In this document: piece by piece, positions 19,981 to 28,259 of the stretch | Layout of the letters: each line of letters opens with the position of its first letter | Position numbering within the stretch: position 1 is the first letter of the stretch | Assembly (NCBI RefSeq): GCF_946886105.1 | Contig: NZ_CAMPHV010000002.1 | Span: 145,328-209,327, forward strand | Length of the DNA: 64,000 nucleotides | Source of the DNA: an uncultured Pseudomonas sp. | GTDB lineage: Bacteria > Pseudomonadota > Gammaproteobacteria > Pseudomonadales > Pseudomonadaceae | Direction: 5' to 3' | Translations under genes and position numbers: made by a program | Notes under the pieces: model-generated | The model's input: only the letters and a program-made list of their open reading frames with translations | What the model was told of the DNA's origin: nothing | Database searches by the model: none

Positions 19981-20648
19981 TGATCAAGTTCGAGCAGGTC
20001 GGTAAGCGCTACCCCAACGGGCACGTCGGGCTGCACGAATTGAGTTTCCGCGTGCGTCGCGGCGAGTTCCTGTTCGTCACCGGCCATTCCGGTGCGGGCA
20101 AAAGCACGCTGCTGCGCCTGCTGCTGGCGATGGAACGGCCGACCAGCGGCAAGCTGCTGCTGGCCGGGCAGGACCTGGGGCAGATCACCAATGCGCAGAT
20201 CCCCTTCCTGCGTCGGCAGATCGGCGTGGTGTTCCAGAACCACCAGCTGCTTTTCGACCGCAGCGTGTATGACAACGTCGCCCTGCCATTGCAGATCCTC
20301 GGCCTGTCCAAGGCTGAAATCGGCAAGCGCGTTGGCGCCGCCCTGGAACGGGTATCGCTGGCCGATAAAGCCGAGCAATTCCCCAGCGAACTGTCCACCG
20401 GCCAGCAGCAGCGCGTCGGCATCGCCCGCGCGGTGGTGCATCGCCCGGCGCTCCTGCTCGCCGACGAACCGACCGGCAACCTCGACCCGCGTCTGGCGGC
20501 GGAGATCATGGGGGTGTTCGAGGACATCAATCGCCTCGGCACCAGCGTGCTGATCGCCAGCCACGACCTGGCGCTGATCGCGCGCATGCGCCACCGCATG
20601 CTGACCTTGCAACGCGGCCGCCTGATCGGCGACGGGGAGGCCGTCTGA
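19980..20648 (+). CDS. ftsE: Cell division ABC transporter ATP-binding protein FtsE
   Basis: A 222-residue ABC ATPase that with FtsX controls peptidoglycan hydrolases at the septum. Walker A is GHSGAGKST at 35-43 and Walker B LLLADEPTGNLD. The signature loop reads LSTGQQQR rather than the common LSGGQQQR. The Q-loop FQNHQLL and H-loop ASHDL are present. It starts within the ftsY stop codon and its own stop overlaps the ftsX start (TGATG), so the three genes are translationally coupled. Confidence 0.97.
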   Translation: MIKFEQVGKRYPNGHVGLHELSFRVRRGEFLFVTGHSGAGKSTLLRLLLAMERPTSGKLLLAGQDLGQITNAQIPFLRRQIGVVFQNHQLLFDRSVYDNVALPLQILGLSKAEIGKRVGAALERVSLADKAEQFPSELSTGQQQRVGIARAVVHRPALLLADEPTGNLDPRLAAEIMGVFEDINRLGTSVLIASHDLALIARMRHRMLTLQRGRLIGDGEAV

Positions 20649-21664
20649 TGAGCGCCACTCGCATGCCGCCGCCGCAGCCCGCGCAACGGGTCGGCGCCAC
20701 CCCGAAAAAATCCGCGCCGCAGGGCTCGGGCGACGAACAGGATTTTCGCAGCCAGCTGCATGCCTGGCTGGAAAGCCACAGGGCCAGCTTGGTCGACAGC
20801 TTGCGCCGGCTCGGTAAACAGCCGATCGGCAGCTTCTTCACCTGCCTGGTGATGGCTGTGGCCCTGAGCCTGCCGATGGGCTTGGCGCTGCTGCTGGATA
20901 ACGTCGAGCGACTGGGCGGTACCTGGCAGCGCGCCGCGCAGATCTCGTTGTTCCTGCAGATCGACGCCAGCGAGGCCGAAGGCCAGGCGCTGCGCGAACG
21001 GATCGCCGAAATGGACGATGTCGCCGAGGCCGAATGGATCAGCCGCGAACAGGCGCTGGACGAGTTTCAACAGCAATCCGGCCTGGGTGAAGCGCTCAAG
21101 GAGCTGCCGGATAACCCGCTGCCGGGCGTCGTGCTGGTGACCCCGCACGAAATCGACAAGGCCACCCTGGAAGCCTTGCGCCTGCGTCTGGCGGAACTGC
21201 CCAAGGTGCAACAGGCGCAGCTCGATCTGCTCTGGGTCGAGCGCCTGACCGCGATTCTCAAGCTCGGCGAACGCTTCGTTTTTGGTCTGACCTTGCTTTT
21301 GGTCATGGCGCTGTTGCTGGTGATCGGCAACACCATTCGCCTGCATATCGAAAACCGCCGCACCGAGATCGAAGTGATCAAGCTGGTGGGCGGCACCGAC
21401 AGCTATGTGCGCCGGCCCTTCCTTTATATGGGCGCGCTCTATGGCTTGGGTGCCGGGGTGCTGGCCTGGCTGGTGCTGGCCTACGGGCTGAACTGGCTGA
21501 ACGATGCGGTGGTGGGGTTGGCCGGCCTCTACGGCAGCGACTTCGCCCTGGCCGGCGTGCCGGTCGACGACGGCCTGTCCCTGGTGCTCGGCGCCGTGCT
21601 GCTCGGCTATATCGGTGCCTGGCTGGCGGTGGCGCGGCACCTGAGCGAATTGTCGCCGAGGTAG
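20648..21664 (+). CDS. ftsX: Cell division protein FtsX
   Basis: A 338-residue FtsX with a cytosolic N-terminal tail (residues 1-70), a first transmembrane helix (GSFFTCLVMAVALSLPMGLALLL), a periplasmic domain (about 95-215) that in other species contacts EnvC-like activators, and three C-terminal helices of the FtsX/MacB fold. Partner of FtsE in the divisome. A hairpin at 21698-21720 follows, then the rpoH promoter region. Confidence 0.96.
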   Translation: MSATRMPPPQPAQRVGATPKKSAPQGSGDEQDFRSQLHAWLESHRASLVDSLRRLGKQPIGSFFTCLVMAVALSLPMGLALLLDNVERLGGTWQRAAQISLFLQIDASEAEGQALRERIAEMDDVAEAEWISREQALDEFQQQSGLGEALKELPDNPLPGVVLVTPHEIDKATLEALRLRLAELPKVQQAQLDLLWVERLTAILKLGERFVFGLTLLLVMALLLVIGNTIRLHIENRRTEIEVIKLVGGTDSYVRRPFLYMGALYGLGAGVLAWLVLAYGLNWLNDAVVGLAGLYGSDFALAGVPVDDGLSLVLGAVLLGYIGAWLAVARHLSELSPR

Positions 21665-21697
21665 CGCGAAGCCGCGCAGCGACGACACCCCTGATGT

Positions 21698-21720
21698 CCT
21701 TCTCCCCCTCCGGGAGAAGG
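21698..21720 (+). terminator. Hairpin after ftsX
   Basis: CCTTCTCCC (21698-21706) pairs perfectly with GGGAGAAGG (21712-21720) around a 5-base loop. There is no U-run, so it is either a weak or Rho-assisted terminator or an RNA-stabilising repeat; this hairpin type is common between Pseudomonas genes. Confidence 0.45.
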
Positions 21721-21786
21721 TGACGCATAGCGCCGAATCGGGGTGGATCGCTTGTATCAGTTGGTAACTTATTGTTTTGATTGATA

Positions 21787-21829
21787 TTGACTATATGTAA
21801 GGGAACTTGTATAGACGTTCCTAGTCGTA
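21787..21829 (+). promoter_or_regulatory. Overlapping sigma-70 and AlgU/RpoE-like promoters of rpoH
   Basis: TTGACT (21787-21792), 17 bp, TATAGA (21810-21815) make a strong sigma-70 promoter. Interleaved with it, GAACTT (21803-21808), 16 bp, TCGTA (21825-21829) match the AlgU/sigma-E pattern GAACTT-N16-TCTGA except at two -10 bases. In P. aeruginosa rpoH has both vegetative and AlgU-dependent promoters, so the layout is expected. Confidence 0.65.
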
Positions 21830-21878
21830 TTGCTCAGTGCTAAACTGCTGCACGTTTTTTGTGAGTCGGAGGATTCAT

Positions 21879-22733
21879 ATGTCCACTTCTTTGCAACCTG
21901 TTCATGCCCTAGTCCCAGGCGCCAACCTGGAGGCCTACGTGCATGCGGTCAACAGCATCCCGCTGCTGACCCCCGAGCAGGAGCGCGAACTGGCCGAAAG
22001 TCTCTACTACAACCAAAACCTCGAGGCCGCTCGGCAGATGGTGCTCGCGCACCTGCGTTTCGTCGTGCATATCGCGCGCAGTTATTCCGGTTATGGCCTG
22101 GCCCAGGCTGACCTGATCCAGGAAGGCAACGTTGGCCTGATGAAAGCGGTCAAGCGTTTCAACCCGGAAATGGGTGTGCGTCTGGTGTCGTTCGCCGTGC
22201 ATTGGATCCGTGCGGAAATTCACGAGTTCATCCTGCGCAACTGGCGCATCGTCAAGGTCGCCACCACCAAGGCGCAGCGCAAGCTGTTCTTCAATCTGCG
22301 CAGCCAGAAGAAGCGTCTGGCCTGGTTGAACAACGAGGAGGTGCACGCCGTGGCGGAAAGCCTGGGCGTGGAGCCGCGCGAAGTGCGCGAAATGGAAAGC
22401 CGCTTGACCGGTCACGATATGGCCTTCGATCCGGCCGCCGATGCCGACGACGAAAGCGCCTTCCAGTCCCCCGCGCAGTACCTTGAAGACAATCGTTACG
22501 ATCCGGCCCGGCAATTGGAAGATTCGGACTGGAGCGACAGCTCCACCGCCAATCTGCATGAAGCGTTGGAAGGGCTGGACGAGCGTAGCCGCGACATTCT
22601 TTACCAGCGCTGGCTGGCCGAGGAGAAAGCCACGCTGCATGAGCTGGCTGCCAAATACGACGTTTCCGCCGAGCGCATCCGGCAGTTGGAAAAGAACGCC
22701 ATGAACAAGCTCAAAGGCTCGATCGCCGCCTGA
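21879..22733 (+). CDS. rpoH: RNA polymerase sigma-32 factor RpoH
   Basis: A 284-residue heat-shock sigma factor. The sigma-70 core region 2 is present ([33 protein letters not shown] spans 2.1-2.2), followed by the RpoH box-like segment [12 protein letters not shown] (QRKLFFNLR) that marks sigma-32 and is involved in regulated degradation and core binding. A C-terminal region 4 HTH ends the protein ([20 protein letters not shown]). The start at 21879 was chosen over 21837 because GGAGGATTC precedes it. Followed by a perfect terminator. Confidence 0.98.
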   Translation: MSTSLQPVHALVPGANLEAYVHAVNSIPLLTPEQERELAESLYYNQNLEAARQMVLAHLRFVVHIARSYSGYGLAQADLIQEGNVGLMKAVKRFNPEMGVRLVSFAVHWIRAEIHEFILRNWRIVKVATTKAQRKLFFNLRSQKKRLAWLNNEEVHAVAESLGVEPREVREMESRLTGHDMAFDPAADADDESAFQSPAQYLEDNRYDPARQLEDSDWSDSSTANLHEALEGLDERSRDILYQRWLAEEKATLHELAAKYDVSAERIRQLEKNAMNKLKGSIAA

Positions 22734-22750
22734 GGGTAAAGACCTGAAGA

Positions 22751-22776
22751 AGCCGCACCCGGGTGCGGCTTTTTTC
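22751..22776 (+). terminator. Rho-independent terminator of rpoH
   Basis: A perfect 10-bp inverted repeat, AGCCGCACCC (22751-22760) with GGGTGCGGCT (22761-22770), followed by TTTTTC. It ends 17 bp before the next start codon. Confidence 0.92.
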
Positions 22777-22792
22777 TGCCTGGGAAAATTTT

Positions 22793-23407
22793 ATGAAAAT
22801 GCCGCCGCTGCGTCTCCAGCATTGGCTGATCTTCGCCGCTGTCGCGCTGCTGTTCTTCGCCTGGGGCGTTTGGTTGATGCGCGCCATGGGGCCGGCCGAG
22901 CCCTGGCCCTGGTTCGGCGAATTGCGCACCGAAGTGCTGACGCCGCTGGCGGACGACCGCCTGAGCCTGGGGCAGCTGAGTGCGCGAGTCGAGGGCGAGC
23001 TGTGGTTGCAGCCAAATCCTGACGGGCTGCGCCTGTTGTTTCGCGGCGCCTGGCCGGTCGCCGATGGCGAGCCCTGGCCGCTGGAGGCCGAGTTGGCCCT
23101 CGGCCAAGCCGAACGCCAGAGCCTCGCGACTGTGTTCGGCGCAGCCGGGCAGAACGCCGAACAGCCGCTCGGCGAGCAGATGTTGGCGCAGTTGGGGCGA
23201 CACAAAGTGATCAGCCTGAGCCTGCGTCCCGAGCAGGACGCCGCGCCTGCCGAGCGCCTGGCCAGTAGCATCGGCCAGCCGCGTTTGCGCCTGGAATTGG
23301 CGGAGGGCCAGGCCTGGGTTTATCCCGAACTGGGGCTGACCGCGCATCTGCAAGACGAGCAGTTGCGCTTGCTGCATGCGGTGCCGCGCGAGGCGCTTAA
23401 CCGCTAA
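22793..23407 (+). CDS. Conserved hypothetical inner-membrane protein
   Basis: A 204-residue protein with one N-terminal transmembrane helix (about residues 10-30, LIFAAVALLFFAWGVWLM) and a largely acidic, soluble remainder rich in Leu, Ala and Glu, presumably periplasmic. It is in the place where P. aeruginosa has a hypothetical gene between rpoH and mtgA. No motif is recognised. The start at 22793 (MKMPPLR) lies 22 bp after the rpoH terminator. Its end is followed immediately by a palindromic repeat shared with the convergent mtgA. Confidence 0.75.
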   Translation: MKMPPLRLQHWLIFAAVALLFFAWGVWLMRAMGPAEPWPWFGELRTEVLTPLADDRLSLGQLSARVEGELWLQPNPDGLRLLFRGAWPVADGEPWPLEAELALGQAERQSLATVFGAAGQNAEQPLGEQMLAQLGRHKVISLSLRPEQDAAPAERLASSIGQPRLRLELAEGQAWVYPELGLTAHLQDEQLRLLHAVPREALNR

Positions 23408-23411
23408 TCGT

Positions 23412-23459
23412 TAGTAGGCCGTTGAAAAAAACGTAGGTAGTTTTTCAACGGCTTGTTAG
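23412..23459. repeat. Short palindromic repeat between convergent genes
   Basis: TAGTAGGCCGTTGAAAAA (from 23412) faces TTTTTCAACGGCTTGTTAG (to 23459), with only about 11 bases between the arms. It matches the ends of the 148-bp element at 1650-1797 but lacks the core. It sits between two convergent genes and, with T-runs in both arms, is a good bidirectional terminator. Confidence 0.75.
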
Positions 23460-23462
23460 GCG

Positions 23463-24191
23463 TTATAGCCAGGCCGGCCACCAATCCGGGCGGTTTGGTT
23501 GCAGGCGGTCGAGGTAGTGGCTGCCGCCCAATTGCCACATCTGCTGGCGGATTTCGGCGGCGCGGCGGTTGACGTAGGCACTCGGCCGGCCGGCGCTTCT
23601 GGCCCGCGGGTTGGGCAGCACGGCGGCCAGCAGGCTGGCCTGCTGACGCGACAGATAGGGTGCGCCAATCCCGAAATGCTTCTGCGCGGCGGCCTCGGCA
23701 CCGAACACTCCGTCGCCCCATTCCACGCTGTTGAGGTAAACCTCGAGAATCCGCTGCTTGGGCCAGAGCAGTTCGATCAATGCGGTGAACCAGGTTTCCA
23801 GCCCTTTGCGCAACCAGCTGCGGTCGGACCAGAGGAACAGATTCTTCGCCAGCTGCTGGCTGATGGTGCTGGCGCCGCGTAGCGAGCCGCCCCGCCGATT
23901 GTGCTCCAGCGCCGCGCGGATGGCCTCGCCGTCGAAGCCCCAGTGCTTATCGAAGCGCTGATCTTCGGCGGCGATGACCGCGATCTTCAGGTTGTCCGGC
24001 AATTCTTTCCAAGGTCGCCAGCTGCGGCGCAGGTCGATAGGCTGTTCGTCGAGCCAGGACTCGATCTTGCGTTCGACCATCATCGCGGTCAGCGGGGGCG
24101 GTGCCCAGCGCAACAGCAGCACCAATAATGCCGAGCCGGCCATCGACCAGAGCAGGATCTTCAACAGGCGGTGGAACAGGGAACGGAGCAT
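23463..24191 (-). CDS. mtgA: Monofunctional peptidoglycan glycosyltransferase
   Basis: A 242-residue GT51 enzyme polymerising lipid II into glycan strands. A single N-terminal transmembrane helix (LLKILLWSMAGSALLVLLLRW) is followed by the donor-site motif AAEDQRFDKHWGFD, with the catalytic Glu, and GASTISQQLAKNLFL. Length matches MtgA rather than a bifunctional class A PBP, as no transpeptidase domain follows. The start is set at 24191 because longer frames overlap the divergent gene at 24259. Confidence 0.95.
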   Translation of the reverse strand: MLRSLFHRLLKILLWSMAGSALLVLLLRWAPPPLTAMMVERKIESWLDEQPIDLRRSWRPWKELPDNLKIAVIAAEDQRFDKHWGFDGEAIRAALEHNRRGGSLRGASTISQQLAKNLFLWSDRSWLRKGLETWFTALIELLWPKQRILEVYLNSVEWGDGVFGAEAAAQKHFGIGAPYLSRQQASLLAAVLPNPRARSAGRPSAYVNRRAAEIRQQMWQLGGSHYLDRLQPNRPDWWPAWL

Positions 24192-24258
24192 GCGGGCTTG
24201 GCCGGTACGGGTTTGCGCGCCATTATAGCCGGCACTTGATGGCTCTCTGGAGTGAAGC

Positions 24259-24630
24259 ATGGCGCGTCTTTGGTTGTTGCTGTCCGCTTTTGCCGGTTTT
24301 ACCGGGGTCGCCCTGGGAGCGTTCGCCGCCCATGGCCTGAAAAGCAAGTTATCGGCGGATTATCTCGCGGTATTTCAGACCGGCACCCACTACCAATTGA
24401 TCCATGCCCTGGCCTTGTTCGGCGTCGGCCTGTTGGCGCTGCACGCGCCCGGGCGCCTGGTGAATCTGGCCGGCGGCCTGTTCGCCCTGGGTATCCTGCT
24501 GTTCTCCGGGAGTCTGTATCTGCTGACTCTCAGCGGCGTGTCCAAGTTGGGCATCGTGACCCCCTTCGGTGGTCTGGCCTTTCTCGGCGGCTGGTTGTGC
24601 TTGGGGTTGGCCGCCTGGCGTCTGGCCTGA
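24259..24630 (+). CDS. DUF423 family membrane protein
   Basis: A 123-residue protein with four transmembrane helices and the DUF423 (YgdD/YwdK) hallmarks GVALGAFAAHGLK near residue 16 and QTGTHYQLIHALALF near residue 41. The family is widespread and has no established function. It is divergent from mtgA and followed by thiS after 110 bp. Confidence 0.88.
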   Translation: MARLWLLLSAFAGFTGVALGAFAAHGLKSKLSADYLAVFQTGTHYQLIHALALFGVGLLALHAPGRLVNLAGGLFALGILLFSGSLYLLTLSGVSKLGIVTPFGGLAFLGGWLCLGLAAWRLA

Positions 24631-24740
24631 TCGGCTGACCCGGAAGTCAAGTTACAGGACGAACGGCGTCCTTTGGTCTTGGTCATCGTCGGTGATCGGG
24701 CTAGAATGCCCGCCCTTTCCCACGTTGTGGCCGCGCCGTC

Positions 24741-24941
24741 ATGCAGATTCAATTAAACGGTGAAGCATTCGAGCTGCCCGACGGCCAGACCGTCGCCGAC
24801 CTGATCGTCCGTCTGGAGCTGACGGGCCGTCGCCTGGCTGTCGAGCTCAACCTCGATATAGTGCCGCGCAGCCAACATGCCAGCACCGCCCTTCGCGAGG
24901 GTGACCGGGTCGAAGTGGTACACGCCATCGGTGGCGGTTGA
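24741..24941 (+). CDS. thiS: Sulfur carrier protein ThiS
   Basis: A 66-residue ubiquitin-like protein ending in VVHAIGGG. The terminal Gly-Gly is adenylated and thiocarboxylated to deliver sulfur to the thiazole of thiamin. It ends 48 bp before thiG, its acceptor enzyme. No TPP riboswitch is visible in the 110 bp upstream. Confidence 0.96.
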   Translation: MQIQLNGEAFELPDGQTVADLIVRLELTGRRLAVELNLDIVPRSQHASTALREGDRVEVVHAIGGG

Positions 24942-24988
24942 AGCCCGTTGCCCGCACCGCCCGCAGCCCATGTCATGAGGATATTCCG

Positions 24989-25783
24989 ATGAGCCAAGTC
25001 CGCAGCGATAAACCTTTCACCCTGGCCGGCCGTACTTATAAGTCGCGCCTGCTGGTGGGCACCGGCAAGTACAAGGACCTCGAGGAAACCCGTGCGGCTA
25101 TCGAAGCCTCGGGCGCCGAGATCGTCACTGTGGCGGTGCGCCGCACCAACATCGGCCAGAACCCGGATGAGCCAAACCTGCTCGACGTGATTTCGCCCGA
25201 GCGCTACACCATTCTGCCCAACACCGCCGGTTGCTACGACGCGGTCGAGGCGGTGCGCACCTGCCGCCTGGCCCGCGAGCTGCTCGACGGCCACAAACTG
25301 GTCAAGCTGGAAGTGCTGGCCGACCAGAAGACCCTGTTCCCCAATGTGATCGAAACCCTCAAGGCCGCCGAAGTGCTGGTCAAGGACGGTTTCGACGTGA
25401 TGGTGTACACCAGCGACGACCCGATCATTGCCCGCGAACTGGCGGCAATGGGCTGCATCGCGGTAATGCCGCTGGCCGGCTTGATCGGCACGGGCCTCGG
25501 CATCTGCAACCCCTACAACCTGCGCATCATTCTCGAAGAAGCGACGGTGCCGGTATTGGTCGATGCCGGTGTCGGCACCGCCTCCGATGCGACCATCGCC
25601 ATGGAGCTGGGCTGCGAAGCGGTGCTGATGAACAGCGCCATCGCCCACGCGCAGAACCCGGTATTGATGGCCGAGGCGATGAAATATGCGATCGAGGCCG
25701 GCCGTTTGGCTTATCTCGCCGGACGCATGCCGAAAAAACTCTATGCCAGCGCCTCGTCGCCGCTGGATGGCCTGATCAAGTAA
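24989..25783 (+). CDS. thiG: Thiazole synthase ThiG
   Basis: A 264-residue TIM-barrel enzyme that condenses 1-deoxyxylulose 5-phosphate, dehydroglycine and ThiS-thiocarboxylate into the thiazole phosphate of thiamin. [10 protein letters not shown] is near residue 16, and the Schiff-base lysine is in [29 protein letters not shown] forms the phosphate site. The start at 24989 (MSQVRSDK) follows ATGAGGATATT. It is followed by trmB after 10 bp. Confidence 0.97.
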   Translation: MSQVRSDKPFTLAGRTYKSRLLVGTGKYKDLEETRAAIEASGAEIVTVAVRRTNIGQNPDEPNLLDVISPERYTILPNTAGCYDAVEAVRTCRLARELLDGHKLVKLEVLADQKTLFPNVIETLKAAEVLVKDGFDVMVYTSDDPIIARELAAMGCIAVMPLAGLIGTGLGICNPYNLRIILEEATVPVLVDAGVGTASDATIAMELGCEAVLMNSAIAHAQNPVLMAEAMKYAIEAGRLAYLAGRMPKKLYASASSPLDGLIK

Positions 25784-25793
25784 CGAGCAAAAC

Positions 25794-26513
25794 ATGAGCG
25801 ATTCGCAACAGACCCCGGCAGCGGCCGAGAAAACCCCCAAGCATCGCGAAATCAAGAGCTTCGTAATGCGCGCCGGGCGTATGACCGAAGGCCAGCAGCG
25901 CGGCCTCGATCATGGCTGGGCGAAGTTCGGTCTGGAGCTGGAAGCCGGTGCCCCGAATTTCGATGCGGTATTCGGCCGTAGCGCGCCGCGCACCTTCGAG
26001 ATCGGTTTCGGCATGGGCCATTCCCTGCTGGAAATGGCCGCCGCTGCGCCGGATCAGGACTTTATCGGCGTTGAGGTGCACCGGCCGGGCGTCGGCGCGC
26101 TGCTCAACGGCTTGATGACGCAGAACCTGAACAACGTGCGGGTATATAGCTGCGATGCGCTGGAAGTGCTGCGCCAGTGCGTGGCCGATGCCAGTCTTGA
26201 CCGTCTGTTGCTGTTTTTCCCCGACCCATGGCACAAGTCGCGTCACCATAAGCGGCGTATCGTCCAGCCCGCCTTCGCCGAACTGGTGCGGCAGAAGCTG
26301 AAGGTCGGCGGCGTGCTGCACATGGCCACCGACTGGGAAGCCTATGCCGAGCATATGCTCGAGGTTATGAACGTCGCGCCTGGCTACAGCAACCTAGCTG
26401 CCGACGGCCGTTGCGTGGCGCGCCCGGCGGAGCGGCCGACGACCAAGTTCGAACGGCGTGGCGAGCGCCTCGGTCATGGTGTCTGGGATTTGAAATTTCA
26501 GCGCATCGATTGA
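25794..26513 (+). CDS. trmB: tRNA (guanine-46-N7)-methyltransferase
   Basis: A 239-residue SAM methyltransferase with [17 protein letters not shown] (motif I), [13 protein letters not shown], and the TrmB-specific [16 protein letters not shown] (near residue 142). C-terminal [17 protein letters not shown] is also characteristic. It modifies G46 in the tRNA variable loop. Only 10 bp after thiG, so co-transcribed. Confidence 0.97.
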   Translation: MSDSQQTPAAAEKTPKHREIKSFVMRAGRMTEGQQRGLDHGWAKFGLELEAGAPNFDAVFGRSAPRTFEIGFGMGHSLLEMAAAAPDQDFIGVEVHRPGVGALLNGLMTQNLNNVRVYSCDALEVLRQCVADASLDRLLLFFPDPWHKSRHHKRRIVQPAFAELVRQKLKVGGVLHMATDWEAYAEHMLEVMNVAPGYSNLAADGRCVARPAERPTTKFERRGERLGHGVWDLKFQRID

Positions 26514-26691
26514 CCGTTCCAGGCACCTATCCAGTTTCAACGCTACAGTAAAAATACGGCAGCAAGGACGATTGCCCAAGACCGGGATAACCCGGCGCCA
26601 GGACGGCTCCTCACCGCGGTACTCATAGGGCGCGACCACCGGTCCCGTCACATAATTAGCGGCGTAGTCTGTGCGCCGTGAGGAGACGACT

Positions 26692-28032
26692 GTGTTGAAA
26701 ATATTCCCATGTCTACTATTAGCCGGCCTGGCAATGCAGGTGCAGGCCAAAGTCGATAGCACCCAGGCGGGCCGTCTCGGCCAGGATCTGACGCCGCTGG
26801 GCGGCGAGCGCGCGGGTAACGTCGCCGGCACGATCCCGAGCTGGGAAGGCGGCCTGGCGCAGCCGCCGGCCAATTACCAGCCAGGCATGCACCACCCCGA
26901 TCCCTATGCCGGTGATAAGCCGCTGTACCGGGTCGATAGCCAGAATCTGGCGCAATACCAGGGGCAATTGCCTGCTGGCTTGAAAGCCCTGCTGGAGAAG
27001 AACCCTGGCTACTTCATGCAGGTGTACCAGACCCGCCGTAGCGCCGCCGCCCCGCAGCGCATCTATGACGCCACCCGTTTCAATGCGCAAAACGCCGAGC
27101 TGATTTCCAACGGCAACGGTGTCGACGGGGTTGCCGCCGGTATTCCCTTCCCGCTGCCGCAGAACGGTCAGGAAGTCATCTGGAACCACATCATGCGCTA
27201 CCGCGGCGACCAGATCAGCTTCGTCAGCAACCTGGCGGCAGTGCTCTCCAGCGGCGCTTTCAATCTGCTCAAGCAGGAGCGCGACGCCTATTTCCTCTAC
27301 GGCCGCGAAGGGGTGAGCCCGAAGGATCTGGACAACACCCTGTTCTATTACCGCAACAAGGTGGTCGCGCCGGCCAAGCTCGCGGGCTCGGCGCTGGTGG
27401 TGCAGGAAACCATCGACCAGGTGCTGGCGATCCGCAAGGCCTGGCGCTTCAACCGTGGCGAGCGCCGGGTGCGCCGCCTGCCGTCGCTGGCGTACGACGC
27501 CTTGCAGCCGGATACCAGCGGTATGGCCATCGCCGACCAGGTCGACACCTACAACGGCGCGCCGGATCGCTACGAGTGGACGCTGATCGGCAAGCAGGAA
27601 ATGCTGGTGCCCTACAACAGCTACGCGGTGCACCAGAAGGGCATCCCTTACGACACCATCCTGCAGGAGAAAACCCTCAACCCGCAGCTGCTGCGTTACG
27701 AGCTGCACCGGGTCTGGGTGGTCGAGGCCGACCTGCGTAAAGGTCACAGCCATATCTATGGTAAGCGCCGCTTCTACCTCGACGAGGACAGCTGGCAGAT
27801 CCTCGCGGTCGACCTCTACAACAAGGATCGCGAGCTGAGCGGGCTGCAGGAAAGCCACCCGATCAGTTATTACGAAGTGCCGATGTTCGGCAGCACCCTG
27901 GAGACCATCTACGACTTCAAGGGCAGCCGCTACTTCGTCGACGGTCTGGATAACAACGAGCCGATGTACGACTTCAACGCCAAACTCAGTCCGCGCGATT
28001 TCACCCCGCAAGCCCTGCGTATCAATAACTGA
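26692..28032 (+). CDS. DUF1329 family exported protein
   Basis: About 446 residues with a signal peptide (VLKIFPCLLLAGLAMQVQA, cleavage before KVDST) and the DUF1329 sequence GRLGQDLTPLGGERAGNVAGTIPSWEGG, near-invariant in the family. Start chosen at the GTG at 26692 because GAGGAG lies 8 bases upstream; the alternative GTG at 26671 lacks this. DUF1329 proteins are LolB/VioE-fold-like exported proteins often paired with a DUF1302 protein in sterol, ester or hydrocarbon-degradation loci. Here no DUF1302 partner is present. Followed by a strong terminator. Confidence 0.85.
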   Translation: MLKIFPCLLLAGLAMQVQAKVDSTQAGRLGQDLTPLGGERAGNVAGTIPSWEGGLAQPPANYQPGMHHPDPYAGDKPLYRVDSQNLAQYQGQLPAGLKALLEKNPGYFMQVYQTRRSAAAPQRIYDATRFNAQNAELISNGNGVDGVAAGIPFPLPQNGQEVIWNHIMRYRGDQISFVSNLAAVLSSGAFNLLKQERDAYFLYGREGVSPKDLDNTLFYYRNKVVAPAKLAGSALVVQETIDQVLAIRKAWRFNRGERRVRRLPSLAYDALQPDTSGMAIADQVDTYNGAPDRYEWTLIGKQEMLVPYNSYAVHQKGIPYDTILQEKTLNPQLLRYELHRVWVVEADLRKGHSHIYGKRRFYLDEDSWQILAVDLYNKDRELSGLQESHPISYYEVPMFGSTLETIYDFKGSRYFVDGLDNNEPMYDFNAKLSPRDFTPQALRINN

Positions 28033-28051
28033 GTCGTCGCCACGCATCATG

Positions 28052-28079
28052 AAAGCCGCCCCATTCGGGCGGCTTTTTT
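28052..28079 (+). terminator. Rho-independent terminator after the DUF1329 gene
   Basis: AAAGCCGCCC, ATTC loop, GGGCGGCTTTTTT, beginning 20 bp after the stop codon. It separates the gene from the hut promoter region. Confidence 0.92.
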
Positions 28080-28115
28080 GTTTCCGCATGCTCGATGGCA
28101 TTGAATTTCATAATA

Positions 28116-28125
28116 TGTATATACA
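28116..28125. promoter_or_regulatory. Distal HutC-type operator
   Basis: TGTATATACA, a perfect 10-bp palindrome with flanking TA/AT, matches the core of the HutC site described in Pseudomonas (TTGTATATACAA). It lies 135 bp before hutI and 109 bp centre to centre from the second copy. Confidence 0.7.
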
Positions 28126-28198
28126 ATTGATTGACATTAAACATCCGAGATTGCGGGCTTTATGAATATCCGGCTCTAAGACTGAATGAAATGAGCGC

Positions 28199-28234
28199 TT
28201 GACGATTCCTGGTTCGCTTTATAATGTATATACA
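28199..28234 (+). promoter_or_regulatory. hutI promoter overlapped by the proximal HutC operator
   Basis: TTGACG (28199-28204) and TATAAT (28220-28225) form a sigma-70-like promoter with a short 15-bp spacer. The operator TGTATATACA (28225-28234) begins on the last base of the -10 box, so bound HutC would block polymerase. Urocanate release of HutC is the known mechanism. Confidence 0.65.
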
Positions 28235-28259
28235 AATGCATCTGTAAAGGTCCGTTTCG

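Noticed and set aside
24631..24740. TPP riboswitch upstream of thiSG
   Set aside because: The conserved CUGAGA and GAA-rich helices of the THI element are absent in this 110-bp stretch.
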